A stretch of 64,000 nucleotides of DNA from Fuchsiella alkaliacetigena. Lineage in GTDB: Bacteria; Bacillota; Halanaerobiia; Halobacteroidales; Acetohalobiaceae. Numbering within the stretch: the stretch's first letter is position 1; each line of letters starts with the position of its first letter. Below the pieces are notes generated by a model. The model saw only the letters and a program-made list of their open reading frames with translations. It was not told the DNA's origin and did no database searches. The stretch spans positions 28,219-92,218 of the forward strand of contig NZ_JALKBZ010000007.1 in the NCBI RefSeq assembly GCF_023227765.1, given 5' to 3'. Made by a program: the position numbers and the translations under genes. Below, in pieces: positions 37,003-47,080 of this stretch.

Positions 37003-39000
37003 CTATAATTGAGCCTCTAACTCTTCAATCTCATCTCTAATCTGCGCCGCCAGTTCAAACTCCAAATTATCGGCGGCTTCTTCCATCTCTTCCTCCAGTT
37101 CTATTAACAACTGTTGCAGTTCAGCCTTAGTCAAATCTTCAGTATCCAGTTCTCCTTCATCGGTAGTATACTCTACACTTTTATCTTCGGCTACCATATC
37201 CACTGGCCTCAATACCTCACGTACCGGTTTATTGATGGTCTGCGGACTAATATAATGACTTCGATTAAAGTCCAGCTGTATCTGTCGTCGTCGTTCGGTC
37301 TCTTCGATAGCAGCCTGCATAGAATCAGTAGTTTGGTCGGCATACATCACTACTCGCCCGTTCTTATTTCTAGCCGCCCTACCGATAGTCTGAATTAAAG
37401 ACCTAGTAGAACGTAAGAAGCCTTCTTTATCCGCATCAAGAATAGCTACCAAGGAAACTTCGGGAATATCCAAACCTTCCCGCAACAAGTTAATCCCTAC
37501 CAATACATCAAACTCTCCTAAGCGCAAATCACGAATAATTTCCAAACGTTCAATAGTATCTATATCAGAATGAAGATAGCGCACTTTAATTCCAGCCCCA
37601 GCCAGATATTCAGTCAAATCTTCGGCCATCTTCTTAGTTAAAGTAGTAATCAAGGCTCGTTCTCCCCTCTCAACTACCTGACGAAGTTCAGCCAAAAGGT
37701 CATCTATCTGTTCTAGAGTGGGCCGTACTTCTATCTCCGGGTCTACCAAACCAGTAGGTCTAATAATCTGCTCCACTATCTGCTGACTGTGTTCTTTTTC
37801 ATAGGGCCCGGGTGTAGCTGAAATATACACCGCCTGCCCCACTAACTGCTCAAACTCAGTAAAGTTCAAAGGACGATTATCCAACGCCGAAGGTAAACGA
37901 AAACCGTGCTCTACCAAGCGCTGCTTACGAGACCTATCGCCAGCATACATCCCCCCAATCTGAGGAATAGTCTTATGTGACTCATCGATCAACACCAAAA
38001 AATCATCGGGAAAATAATCAATTAAAGTTTCCGGTCGCGAACCAGGCTTTCGAGCAGCTAAATGACGAGAATAATTCTCTATCCCCTGACAAAAGCCCAC
38101 TTCCTCCAACATCTCCAGATCATATCTAGTCCGCTGTTCTAAGCGTTGTGCTTCCAATAGCTTGTCCTGACTACGCAGTTCCTCTAAACGCTCTTCAAGC
38201 TCAACCTTAATAGACTCAATAGCGCGCTCCAACTTTTCTTCTTTAGTTACAAAGTGACTAGCTGGATAAATAGTTAACTCTTCTAATTCCTCTTTAATCT
38301 CACCACTCCAGTAATCAACCTCTCTAATTCTATCTATCTCATCCCCAAAAAGCTCTACTCGATAAAGACAGTCATTATAAGCCGGATAAATCTCCAACAC
38401 ATCACCTTTAACCCGAAAACTACCTCTCTCTAACTCATAATCATTGCGATTATACTGAATATGAACTAACTCTCTAATAATCTCACTTCGCTCTTTAATC
38501 TCACCTCTGCTTAAAGAACAGGTTAAATCCAAATAATCAGCCGGGGAACCAAGACCGTAAATACAGGAAACGCTAGCTACTATGATCACATCTTTTCTTT
38601 CAAATAAGGCGCTAGTAGCAGCCAAACGCAACCTATCCACTTCATCGTTAATCGAAGCATCCTTTTCAATATAGGTGTCAGTCTGAGGTACATAGGCCTC
38701 CGGTTGATAGTAGTCGTAATAACTGACAAAGTACTCCACTGCATTCTGCGGAAAGTACTCCCTAAACTCACTACAGAGTTGAGCTGCCAAGGTCTTATTA
38801 TGAGCAATTACCAAAGTCGGCTGTTGAACCTCTTCAATTAAATTAGCCATAGTAAAGGTCTTGCCAGAACCAGTAACTCCCAATAAGGTTTGATGACGCA
38901 TCCCTTTTTCCACTCCAGCAACTAACTCTTCTATAGCCTGAGGCTGATCACCAGCAGGCTGATAATCGGCTACTAAGTTAAACTCTGACACCTGAACCAC
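37003..39000 (-). CDS. uvrB: Excinuclease ABC subunit B
   Basis: 665 aa. Walker A GVTGSGKT at 41-48, the damage-verifying beta-hairpin [21 protein letters not shown], helicase motifs DESHKT and [12 protein letters not shown], and a C-terminal UVR motif ([31 protein letters not shown]) that contacts UvrC. Complete. With uvrA and uvrC on the same strand the ancestral order was probably uvrB-uvrA-uvrC, now split by the plus-strand signalling cluster. Confidence 0.97.
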   Translation of the reverse strand: MVQVSEFNLVADYQPAGDQPQAIEELVAGVEKGMRHQTLLGVTGSGKTFTMANLIEEVQQPTLVIAHNKTLAAQLCSEFREYFPQNAVEYFVSYYDYYQPEAYVPQTDTYIEKDASINDEVDRLRLAATSALFERKDVIIVASVSCIYGLGSPADYLDLTCSLSRGEIKERSEIIRELVHIQYNRNDYELERGSFRVKGDVLEIYPAYNDCLYRVELFGDEIDRIREVDYWSGEIKEELEELTIYPASHFVTKEEKLERAIESIKVELEERLEELRSQDKLLEAQRLEQRTRYDLEMLEEVGFCQGIENYSRHLAARKPGSRPETLIDYFPDDFLVLIDESHKTIPQIGGMYAGDRSRKQRLVEHGFRLPSALDNRPLNFTEFEQLVGQAVYISATPGPYEKEHSQQIVEQIIRPTGLVDPEIEVRPTLEQIDDLLAELRQVVERGERALITTLTKKMAEDLTEYLAGAGIKVRYLHSDIDTIERLEIIRDLRLGEFDVLVGINLLREGLDIPEVSLVAILDADKEGFLRSTRSLIQTIGRAARNKNGRVVMYADQTTDSMQAAIEETERRRQIQLDFNRSHYISPQTINKPVREVLRPVDMVAEDKSVEYTTDEGELDTEDLTKAELQQLLIELEEEMEEAADNLEFELAAQIRDEIEELEAQL

Positions 39001-39585
39001 CTCTTTGTTTATATATTATACCCTCTTTGAAGCTTAGAAATCAAAACTTATCGATAACAATTACTATTATAATAGAGTTTGCAGTTAAAATCAAGTATTT
39101 TATTTGAATTTAGAATACAATAATATCATTCTATTGTTTCAAATGATAGAGGATAAATGATAGAGGATAAATTAAGGTCAAGAAATAAAATTCAAAAACA
39201 ATTAGACGCTGACTAGAATCTGACTAAGTTCTGACTAGACATTAAAACATAATTTCAAAAAATTATTTAAAGGGTTTTTATTCAGCCCAAGACTTCAGCC
39301 CAAGACTACTTCTTCAAGGATTATCATCCTTTCAGGGCGCACCGCAAGGGCACTAGCTCCGCGTTGCTTTTTCAAGGGTTATCATCCTCAGTGTAATAAC
39401 TAGCTAAAGTACAAGTATTGCAAGTATCGTTTCAAGGCACGTGGTTCAAATAGATTTTAAAGGTTCTAATGTTTTGTCAGATTTTTGTCAGAACTTAGTC
39501 AGCGTCAAACATGTTTTAATCTTTTGAACTTTATCTATCCTCTATCCTTTATCATCTGAACTTTATACCAATATTGATGCAAAAA
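39001..39585. repeat. Intergenic repeat element, copy E (longest copy)
   Basis: No credible ORF. Left arm GACGCTGACTAGAATCTGAC plus TAAGTTCTGACTAGAC from 39205; right arm 39477-39506, ending GTCAGAACTTAGTCAGCGTC. The arms are flanked by GATAGAGGATAAATGATAGA (left) and TTTATCTATCCTCTATCC (right). The loop, about 230 bases, carries its own duplications: AGCCCAAGACTTC twice near 39,290 and TTCAAGG(A/G)TTATCATCCT twice (39314 and 39371). GGCACTAGCTCCGCGT is shared with 10,433. Confidence 0.8.
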
Positions 39586-39612
39586 ATCCAGGCACCATAA
39601 CAGCACCTGGAT
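39586..39612 (-). terminator. Terminator of the polysaccharide deacetylase-like gene
   Basis: On the minus strand ATCCAGG and CCTGGAT form a stem with further pairing in the loop, followed by TTTTT. It starts six bases past the stop codon. Confidence 0.85.
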
Positions 39613-39617
39613 CTCTA

Positions 39618-40808
39618 TTAATTAACCAACTCCGAAACATAAGCCAAACGAATCCCCCGCTCTTCCAAGACCGGAATCATCTCTTGGATAGCTAAAGCCG
39701 TATCAGTCCTTACATGACCAATAGTAATCAACTTTCCTCTATCTAAAGCTACTTTAGAAAGTTTATCGATTTGCTTTTTAATAGCTTCCTTTTCATCAAC
39801 ATTATCGATAAATAAGTAGTTTAAACCATAAGGCCCGTTGTTTTCACTAGCTATTTGAGGCACTACTGATTTAGGCGCCGTACTACTATCTATAAAGTAT
39901 AACCCTTGCTCCCATAAATAATCTAAGACTACCTCCATTACCTCTTTATCGGCCGTAGCTTTAGAGCCCATATGGTTATTAACTCCTACAACTTCTACCT
40001 CTAAATTCTCTATACTTTTTCTCAATTGCTCTTCGATCTCTTCCGCAGACATATCTACATAAATAGCCCCGGGCCCGGGATCAACATCAGAAATAGCCTC
40101 CATCGGCATATGCAGCATTATCTCATAACCAACCTCTTTAACCTGCTGAGCCTGCTCTACAGTACCCGGCAAAAAAGGTAAAACCGCTGCTGTAATAGGC
40201 CGATCTATGTTCAATATTTCATCCAAAGCTAGCCAATTAAAGCCAAAATCATCAATAATAAAGGCCATTTCAGCCTTAACCTCAGGCTGTATCAACTCCA
40301 ATCTATAAACAAAAATCGGACCATCTATGTACTCAGAGTAAATTCCAATTTCCAGTAGGGCCCGCTCTTGACCAGCTTCAGTACTTCGCTGCTTCAACTC
40401 CATTTGCACCCCAATTTTGGCCAAGTTTTCTTCCAACTCTTTCAATAAGTTATCCAACTCCCAAGCAGAATCAACTGGAAAAGGCAGTTCCACCTGCTGT
40501 TGAGTATGCTCCCACAAAAGCTTTTTATCTGCTTTCAACTCTTGACGAGGCTCCTGCACAGTCTCCTCTGCTTTTAACTCCCAGTCCTGCTCAAACCAGA
40601 AAGCAGTTATCCTTTGCTCAAGCTGCTGGCTGAACTTAGTATAGTCCAGCCTAGGTGGATCTTGCTGAGGATAATAGATATAGTCCTCACTAGTCACTAC
40701 CTCCTCTTCAACCTCCAGCCGAGTAAGAAGTAAATATACTCCAGATAAAAGAACCACCATTCCTATTAATGATGCTAAAACAATTAATTGCTTTTTATTC
40801 AGATTCAT
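39618..40808 (-). CDS. Divergent polysaccharide deacetylase family protein
   Basis: 396 aa. An N-terminal signal anchor (about 8-28), a poorly conserved extracytoplasmic region to about 180, then a NodB-like TIM-barrel: AFIIDDFGFN, AVLPFLPG, EIMLHMPME, VVGVNNHMGSKAT, YFIDSSTAP and LITIGHVR. This is the divergent polysaccharide deacetylase (YibQ) family. Such genes commonly follow a ctp protease, as here, and a role in wall or outer-membrane maintenance is inferred. Confidence 0.88.
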   Translation of the reverse strand: MNLNKKQLIVLASLIGMVVLLSGVYLLLTRLEVEEEVVTSEDYIYYPQQDPPRLDYTKFSQQLEQRITAFWFEQDWELKAEETVQEPRQELKADKKLLWEHTQQQVELPFPVDSAWELDNLLKELEENLAKIGVQMELKQRSTEAGQERALLEIGIYSEYIDGPIFVYRLELIQPEVKAEMAFIIDDFGFNWLALDEILNIDRPITAAVLPFLPGTVEQAQQVKEVGYEIMLHMPMEAISDVDPGPGAIYVDMSAEEIEEQLRKSIENLEVEVVGVNNHMGSKATADKEVMEVVLDYLWEQGLYFIDSSTAPKSVVPQIASENNGPYGLNYLFIDNVDEKEAIKKQIDKLSKVALDRGKLITIGHVRTDTALAIQEMIPVLEERGIRLAYVSELVN

Positions 40809-40838
40809 CTTTCAATTCAACTCCAAACTCAACGCTAC

Positions 40839-42041
40839 TTACTCAAGCTTATCTAAAAGATATTCTATAGCCTTATCTAACTGCTCATCCTCCTCAGTAT
40901 CTAAATCAAACTTCACTTCAAGATCAGGCTCTATCCCTTTTTCATTAATATCTCTACCGTCAGAAGTAAAGTAACGAGCAGTAGTTAACTTCAAAGCAGA
41001 ACCCCCATCTAAAGGTACTATGGACTGCACAGCTCCCTTACCAAAGGTCTGATTACCGATTAAAGTACCGCTTTGAGTATCCTGAATAGCTCCGGCAACT
41101 ATCTCCGAACCACTAGCACTACCCTTATTAATTAAGACTACCACTGGCAGTTGTGTAGGCTCTATATCCGGATTAGATAAAAGTGTTTCTTCACCGCTAT
41201 CACGCTGCTTAATATGAACTATCGAGCCATTGGAGACAAAATTACTTGCCAAATCCACAGCTTCATGTAAGATTCCTCCTGGATTATTTCGCAAATCAAG
41301 AATAATCCCTTCGACTTCTGTTCCTTCAAATTCAGCTAACTTGCTTGCTACTTCTTTGCCAATCCCTTCCCCAAACTGAGCAACTCGAATATAACCTAGT
41401 TTATCGGCTTTAATTTCCGAATCCACATAGGAAATCTCTATAATATCCCTAATAATATTAACTGAAAAAGTTTCTAGCTCTTCATCGCTTTCTTCACCGC
41501 TTTCATCCAAAAACCCTCTTTTAATCCTCAGCTCTATTTCACTATCCGGCTCCCCGCGCATTAAATTAACGGCTTCATCCAAACTCATCCCTTCCGTAGA
41601 CTCCCCGTTAATCTCAGCAATTACATCACCGGCCTGCAAACCGGCTTCATCACCGGGAGTTCCTTTAATAGGAGAAACCACCATTACTCTATCTTCACGC
41701 ATAGTAACTTCAATTCCAATTCCTCCGAACTCTCCTTCGAAACCACTCTGCATATCTTGATACTCGCTACTGGATAAGTAACTAGTATAAGGATCATCCA
41801 AAGCTTCCAGCATTCCGTCAATTGCTCCTGTTAGTAACTTCTCCACATCTACTTCTTCTACATAGTGCTGATCAACAATACTTAATACACTCTTAAAAGT
41901 CCTAAATTGATCAGGCACCTCTGCCAACAGCTGATTATCAGCACTGACATCTCTAATCAAAAATCCTAAAAAACCAGCTGAAAAGATTAAAAAGGCAATT
42001 ATTAACACACTAATTACTTTTCTACCTTGTCCTTTAAACAT
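40839..42041 (-). CDS. C-terminal processing peptidase (S41 family)
   Basis: 400 aa. Signal anchor at about 8-30, PDZ domain near 100-190 (FGGIGIEV, SPIKGTPGDEAGLQAGDVIAEING), then the S41 protease core with catalytic Ser in NKGSASGSEIVAGA and Lys in NQTFGKGAVQ. It would cleave exported proteins near their C-termini. 30 bases upstream of the deacetylase-like gene, so probably one operon. Confidence 0.93.
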   Translation of the reverse strand: MFKGQGRKVISVLIIAFLIFSAGFLGFLIRDVSADNQLLAEVPDQFRTFKSVLSIVDQHYVEEVDVEKLLTGAIDGMLEALDDPYTSYLSSSEYQDMQSGFEGEFGGIGIEVTMREDRVMVVSPIKGTPGDEAGLQAGDVIAEINGESTEGMSLDEAVNLMRGEPDSEIELRIKRGFLDESGEESDEELETFSVNIIRDIIEISYVDSEIKADKLGYIRVAQFGEGIGKEVASKLAEFEGTEVEGIILDLRNNPGGILHEAVDLASNFVSNGSIVHIKQRDSGEETLLSNPDIEPTQLPVVVLINKGSASGSEIVAGAIQDTQSGTLIGNQTFGKGAVQSIVPLDGGSALKLTTARYFTSDGRDINEKGIEPDLEVKFDLDTEEDEQLDKAIEYLLDKLE

Positions 42042-42157
42042 AAATCTACCTGCCTTTCAAAAATCAATTATAGTAATCTAATTGATTACTTCTAGCTGTA
42101 ATTGCTATTTCCTCTTTTTAAATAAATAATTTAATTGAAATTTTTGTGATATAATTT

Positions 42158-44122
42158 TTACAGCTTTTTCAGAACATCCTCGGCTATCTCTTCAGCTTCA
42201 AAACCAAAGCTTTTTCCTACCTCTTCTCCCGGACCACTAGCTCCAAAGCTTTCTAGGCTAACTAAATGGGATTTAGTACCTAACAACTGATACCAACCAG
42301 AACCTACACCTGCTTCCATTGCTACTCGCAAAGCATCTTTAGAGCCTAAGCTTTGCTCAATGTACTCTTGATCTTGAGCTAAAAACTCTTCTTTGTCGGG
42401 TATAGACAGTACTCTAACTGCCTTTCCCTTATCTCTTAATAGCTCAGCTACTTCAACAGCCAAGGATACTTCACTACCGCTAGCCATCAAAGTAACCTCT
42501 TCCTGATCATCCTCAGTAACTACGTATCCACCCTTATCTACAGCTACAGTTTCTTTCTCAATATGGGGTACTCCTTGTCTAGTTAAGACTAAAGCAGTAG
42601 GGCCCTCTGTACGCTTCATTGCTTCCCACCAAGCTGCCTTTGTTTCTTCATCATCAGCAGGCCTGATCACCTTTAGATTAGGGATTAAACGCAGTGACTC
42701 TACATGTTCTACAGGTTGATGCGTAGGCCCATCTTCTCCCACAAAAATCGAATCATGAGTTAAAATATAAACTACCGGCTGTTCCATTAAGGCCGACATC
42801 CTCATCGAAGAACGCATATAATCAGAAAAAACTAAAAAAGTAGCACAGTAAGGTCTTAGCCCCCCATAAAGCGAAAGTCCATTACAGACTGCGGCCATTG
42901 CTTGCTCCCGAACTCCAAAACGCAAATTACGACCAGCGTAGTTGTCCTTCTGTATTTCATCGTACTTATCAAGATAACTTCTATTTGAAGGAGCTAAGTC
43001 TGCCGAGCCACCTATTAGATAAGGCACCTCTTCAGCAATTGTTCTTAAAGCTGCTCCCGAAGAATCTCGAGTAGCGGTAGGAGTTTCAATCTCAATATCT
43101 TCGATCAGCTCCTTTAAGTCACTAGGTAGTTCTAAATTAAGGGCCCTATCCCAGTCCGCTTTTAACTCAGGATTAGCCTCACTCCACTTAGCAAACTTCT
43201 TCTGCCAAGCTTGATACTCCTCTTTAAGCTCTTCTTTTCGCTTAGCAAAAAACTCTCTTACCGCTTCGGAAACATAAAACTTTTGCTTAGGAAGTCCTAG
43301 TTCCTCCTTCATTCCAGCAATCTCATCTTCTCCCAAGGGTGCTCCGTGAGCTGAACTGCTATCCTGTTTATTAGGAGCTCCATAACCAATATGGGTTTTA
43401 GCCATAATTAAGCTAGGCTGTTCACTATTTTCTTGAGCTTCTTTGATTGCTGTTCTTAACTCAGCTATATTATGACCGTCTACATCTTCTATTACCTGCC
43501 AGTCACAAGCTTTAAACTTAGCTGCTACATCTTCAGTAAAGGTGAGATCTGTGCTGCCGGCTATTGAGATTTCATTATCATCATAGATAGTTATTAATTT
43601 ACCTAAACCTAAGTGGCCGGCTAAAGATGCTGCCTCAGCAGTAATACCTTCCATCATACAGCCATCACCCAGCAAAGTATAGGTATAATGGTCTACAATA
43701 TCTATATTATCTGTATTATATTTCTCAGCTAATACTTCTTCTGCTAAAGCCATTCCTACAGCATTAGCGAAACCCTGTCCTAAGGGCCCGGTTGTAGTCT
43801 CTACTCCCGGAGTATCTTCATACTCTGGATGCCCCGGCGTTTTAGAGCCTAACTGCCTAAAATCCTTTAAATCCGCTAAAGAAAGGTCATAACCTGATAA
43901 GTGAAGATAAGAATATAAAAACATAGAACCATGCCCTGCTGATAAGACAAAACGATCTCTATTAGGCCACTCTACATCCTCCGGATTATGCTTCATTACT
44001 TCACCATATAGTACTGCTCCTATTTCAGCACAACCTAGCGGTAAGCCAGGATGACCCGACTTAGCTGCTTCTACTCCATCTGCTGATAAACCTCTAGCTA
44101 TATTTGCTACCTCTTTTAACAA
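42158..44122 (-). CDS. tkt: Transketolase
   Basis: 654 aa, full length. Thiamine-binding GDGCMMEG, substrate contacts KSGHPGLPLG and TGPLGQGFANAVGMA, acceptor-domain motifs HDSIFVGEDGPTHQPVEH and RFGVREQAMAAVCNG. It moves two-carbon units between sugar phosphates in the pentose phosphate pathway. Single gene; a degenerate repeat element separates it from yitT-like sequence downstream. Confidence 0.96.
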   Translation of the reverse strand: MLKEVANIARGLSADGVEAAKSGHPGLPLGCAEIGAVLYGEVMKHNPEDVEWPNRDRFVLSAGHGSMFLYSYLHLSGYDLSLADLKDFRQLGSKTPGHPEYEDTPGVETTTGPLGQGFANAVGMALAEEVLAEKYNTDNIDIVDHYTYTLLGDGCMMEGITAEAASLAGHLGLGKLITIYDDNEISIAGSTDLTFTEDVAAKFKACDWQVIEDVDGHNIAELRTAIKEAQENSEQPSLIMAKTHIGYGAPNKQDSSSAHGAPLGEDEIAGMKEELGLPKQKFYVSEAVREFFAKRKEELKEEYQAWQKKFAKWSEANPELKADWDRALNLELPSDLKELIEDIEIETPTATRDSSGAALRTIAEEVPYLIGGSADLAPSNRSYLDKYDEIQKDNYAGRNLRFGVREQAMAAVCNGLSLYGGLRPYCATFLVFSDYMRSSMRMSALMEQPVVYILTHDSIFVGEDGPTHQPVEHVESLRLIPNLKVIRPADDEETKAAWWEAMKRTEGPTALVLTRQGVPHIEKETVAVDKGGYVVTEDDQEEVTLMASGSEVSLAVEVAELLRDKGKAVRVLSIPDKEEFLAQDQEYIEQSLGSKDALRVAMEAGVGSGWYQLLGTKSHLVSLESFGASGPGEEVGKSFGFEAEEIAEDVLKKL

Positions 44123-44154
44123 TTTAAAATCCCCCTCTAATATATTTTAGTAAA

Positions 44155-44308
44155 CTGCAAAAAAATCTGACCAAACATTAAAACTCGAATAAAAACTTTT
44201 AAATAATTTATCAGAACTTAGTCAGATTTTAGTCTGCATCTAATAGAATTTGAACTTGAATTTTATCTCTTGAACTTATGTTTTTATCTATCCTTTATCA
44301 TCTAACTA
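44155..44308. repeat. Intergenic repeat element, copy F (degenerate left arm)
   Basis: Right arm TCAGAACTTAGTCAGATTTT plus AGTCTGCATC at 44211-44240, then TTTGAACTTG and TTTATCTATCCTTTATCATC up to the stop codon of the YitT-family gene. The left arm is reduced to AAAAATCTGACCAAAC at 44160-44175. Confidence 0.65.
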
Positions 44309-44312
44309 TTAA

Positions 44313-45152
44313 CTACACAAACCCTTCTCCAAAAACTTCGTGTACATCGGTAATTACTACAAAAGCTTCTTCATCTATCTCACAAACTAGACTTTTTAGT
44401 TTAGCCACCTGATAAGGTCTAATAATACAAAGTAGTACCTCCTGCTCACTATCAGTAAAACCTCCTCGTCCTGTCAGCACAGTTACTCCTCTATCCAAGT
44501 CCTCGAAAATAGCTTTCTTTATCTCCGTACTCTGTTTAGAAATAATCACAGAACCCTTAGCAACTCCAAACCCATCCTGTAAAAGATCAATAGTTTTACT
44601 GGCAATTGCCAAGCTGATAATCCCATATAAAGCTAATTCTACACTAAAAACTACTGCTGCTGAGGTAATTACTAAAATATCCACTATCAATAGACCCTTC
44701 CCTACACTTAAGCCCAAATAATGATTCACTAGCTGGGCTACCAAGGAAGTCCCTCCAGTACTACCTTTATATTTAAAAACTATTCCCAAACCAATTCCAA
44801 TCAAAACTCCACCATAGATTGCTGATAATAGCGGATCAGTAGTTAAGACTGGTATATAAGGAGCTAACAAATCACTGGTCAAAGAGAGAACTATCGTTCC
44901 ATAAATCCCCCTAATCCCATACTGAAAACCAAGTACTCTTACCCCAGTCATAAATAAAGGCACATTAATCAACAGGATAGTCATTCCTACCGGAAAATCA
45001 AATACATGATAGACTATAGTAGCTATTCCGCTCACTCCTCCGGCAGCAATTCGAGCCGGTACCAAAAAGACTATCAGTCCTAAAGCCACCAAAATAGCAC
45101 CAAGAGTGATTATTAGATAATCCGCTAACTTTTGCTTTAACATAGTTAACAC
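44313..45152 (-). CDS. YitT family membrane protein (DUF161/DUF2179)
   Basis: 279 aa. Five to six transmembrane segments up to about 190 (GLIVFLVPARIAAGGVSGIATI, GFQYGIRGIYGTIVLS, YKGSTGGTSLVAQLVNHYLGL), then a soluble DUF2179 domain (GVTVLTGRGGFTDSEQEVLLCIIRPYQVAKLK). Function of the family is not established; a transport role is suspected. Complete. Confidence 0.9.
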   Translation of the reverse strand: MLTMLKQKLADYLIITLGAILVALGLIVFLVPARIAAGGVSGIATIVYHVFDFPVGMTILLINVPLFMTGVRVLGFQYGIRGIYGTIVLSLTSDLLAPYIPVLTTDPLLSAIYGGVLIGIGLGIVFKYKGSTGGTSLVAQLVNHYLGLSVGKGLLIVDILVITSAAVVFSVELALYGIISLAIASKTIDLLQDGFGVAKGSVIISKQSTEIKKAIFEDLDRGVTVLTGRGGFTDSEQEVLLCIIRPYQVAKLKSLVCEIDEEAFVVITDVHEVFGEGFV

Positions 45153-45241
45153 CTTTCGATTACGTTATCAATTATATATTTCCTAGTCAATTTTTTCAAG
45201 CATTACTCGCTATATTTTGACAAAATCTTATAGCTACTTCT

Positions 45242-45961
45242 CTATAATATTTCCTTGATTAAGACTAAAAATACAAACTTGGGTAGGGCCCGAAGCCTAA
45301 ACAAACGCTGCGGCTCCTGGCAAAGACGATAAAACCACTCCAGACCCAATCTCTGTACCCAGAGCGGGGCCCGCTTTTTATCTCCAGCTAGTATATCGAA
45401 GCTACCGCCTACTCCAATAGCAACTTTGATCTGTAAATCAGGGAGATGTTTAGCCAGCCATTTCTCCTGCAACGGAGTCCCCATTCCTACCAAGAGCAAA
45501 TCCGGCTGGAGGCTATTAATCTCTTCAATCACCTGTGCTTCACTCTGCCGATCCAAATAACCGTGATGGGTACCTAAAACCCTTAGCTGAGAATACTTCT
45601 CCTTTAACCTTTGCTTAGCTCGCTGCGCAGTTCCCGGCTGAGCTCCTAAAAAATAAACACTATAACCTTTCTCAGCTACCACCGCCAACAGCTCCTTAGT
45701 CAAATCAATCCCTGTTACTCGTTCTGGTAAAGACTGACCCATTAAGCGAGCTGCTAAAAGTACTCCTACTCCATCAGCTACTGTCAAATCAGCATTATTT
45801 AAAATCTTTTTCAAGTCGGAATCTTCCTCAGCTAAAACTATCATTTCAGAGTTAGGAGTAACTATTAAATGAGAGTTGCTAGCAGTCATTAACCAAGCTT
45901 CTATCTTCTTTAGCACAGCCTCCATATTTAGTTCATCGATTTCCACATCCAGTATTTCCAC
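45242..45961 (-). CDS. WecG/TagA/CpsF family glycosyltransferase
   Basis: 239 aa, GT26. VTPNSEMIVLAEED, ADLTVADGVGVLLAARLMG, ERVTGIDL, FLGAQPGTAQRAKQRL, LLVGMGTPLQEKWLAKH and GVGGSFDILAGDKKRAP are all characteristic. TagA-type members add N-acetylmannosamine to lipid-linked GlcNAc at the membrane. Abuts csaB without a gap, so both probably serve the same wall polymer. Confidence 0.92.
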   Translation of the reverse strand: MEILDVEIDELNMEAVLKKIEAWLMTASNSHLIVTPNSEMIVLAEEDSDLKKILNNADLTVADGVGVLLAARLMGQSLPERVTGIDLTKELLAVVAEKGYSVYFLGAQPGTAQRAKQRLKEKYSQLRVLGTHHGYLDRQSEAQVIEEINSLQPDLLLVGMGTPLQEKWLAKHLPDLQIKVAIGVGGSFDILAGDKKRAPLWVQRLGLEWFYRLCQEPQRLFRLRALPKFVFLVLIKEIL

Positions 45962-47062
45962 TTAACTCCCTCCAGCAAATAAAACCTCTAAAGCCCTATC
46001 CAAATCCTGACTAGCCTCTTTTTGCAACTCCTTTACCCGAACTGCTAAGTTGCGCTTAAACTCAGCCCTTTGCTGCCAAATCTTTAAAATCCGTTTATGT
46101 AAGCCATCCACCTCTAAATTCTCCACTCTCCCTGCTGCTTTGAGGTTCAAACGAGCTAAAAAACCATCTACCTTCGGATCATAAGAAAGACCTAGCAAGG
46201 GCACTTCCTGTAAGGCAGCTAAAATCAAAGCATGCAGCCTGACCCCTATTAACAAATCTAACTCACCAATTAAAGCTGCCATCTGTCGAGGAGCATAGCT
46301 ACCTGTAAAGAGTCTAGAATCTCCTTGCAGTTTAGACTCTAACTCATAACTAGCCTCTAAATCTTCCGGCTTTTTAAAAGGTAGTAGGCAGATAGTAACT
46401 CCTAACTGAGACTGTATTCTATTTAAAACCACAGCCAACTTCTCTAAATAATCCGGAGCTGCCGACCAATAACGCACCGCAACTCCTAACAAAGAATTAG
46501 AACTACTAAACCCACTAGCCACTTCCAACTCCTTATCCTCTTTTGGCTTAGTAAAATCGAGATTAAAGGTAGGATCAACGCTAAGCTCTATTTGCTTAGT
46601 TACCCCCCAATTAGTTAATAACTGTTGCGAATCGACATCCCGCACACTAAGCCAATCAACCTGATTTAAGATTTTAACTAATAAAGCTCTATTAAAAGAA
46701 AAATTAACCGGGCCCATTCCTTGTGCATAAAGTGAAACCAACATGTCTAATTTTTTAGCTAAGTAAATTAAACCTAAGTAATAATACAAACTGCGCCAGC
46801 TAGTTACATCCTGCAACAGACTACCCCCGCCTAATAATAACAAGTCAGCCTTTCGAAATGTTTTAATAACCTGTTTAAAGCTAAAACGATCGACGGCTCT
46901 TACTCCGTAAGTTTGCTTAGTCTTTTTTGGAGTAGCCGAAAGAACGGTGATTTTTAAGTTTGGATAGCTGTGCTGAAGAGAAGAGATAATAGCTGCTAAA
47001 ATAGCCTCATCACCTAAGTTATCGAAACCATAGTAGCCTAGTAAAACTACTTCTTTCATCAA
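45962..47062 (-). CDS. csaB: Polysaccharide pyruvyl transferase CsaB
   Basis: 366 aa. Opens VVLLGYYGFDNLGDEAILAAI, then DLLLLGGGSLLQDVTSWRSLYYY, LYAQGMGPV, SVRDVDSQ and GVRLHALILAALQEVPLLGLSYDPKV. CsaB adds pyruvate ketals to the secondary wall polymer that anchors S-layer-homology proteins. This suggests an S-layer even though the cell has an outer membrane. No SLH protein is in the window. Confidence 0.93.
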   Translation of the reverse strand: MMKEVVLLGYYGFDNLGDEAILAAIISSLQHSYPNLKITVLSATPKKTKQTYGVRAVDRFSFKQVIKTFRKADLLLLGGGSLLQDVTSWRSLYYYLGLIYLAKKLDMLVSLYAQGMGPVNFSFNRALLVKILNQVDWLSVRDVDSQQLLTNWGVTKQIELSVDPTFNLDFTKPKEDKELEVASGFSSSNSLLGVAVRYWSAAPDYLEKLAVVLNRIQSQLGVTICLLPFKKPEDLEASYELESKLQGDSRLFTGSYAPRQMAALIGELDLLIGVRLHALILAALQEVPLLGLSYDPKVDGFLARLNLKAAGRVENLEVDGLHKRILKIWQQRAEFKRNLAVRVKELQKEASQDLDRALEVLFAGGS

Positions 47063-47080
47063 GCTAGCTCCTCTCGAATA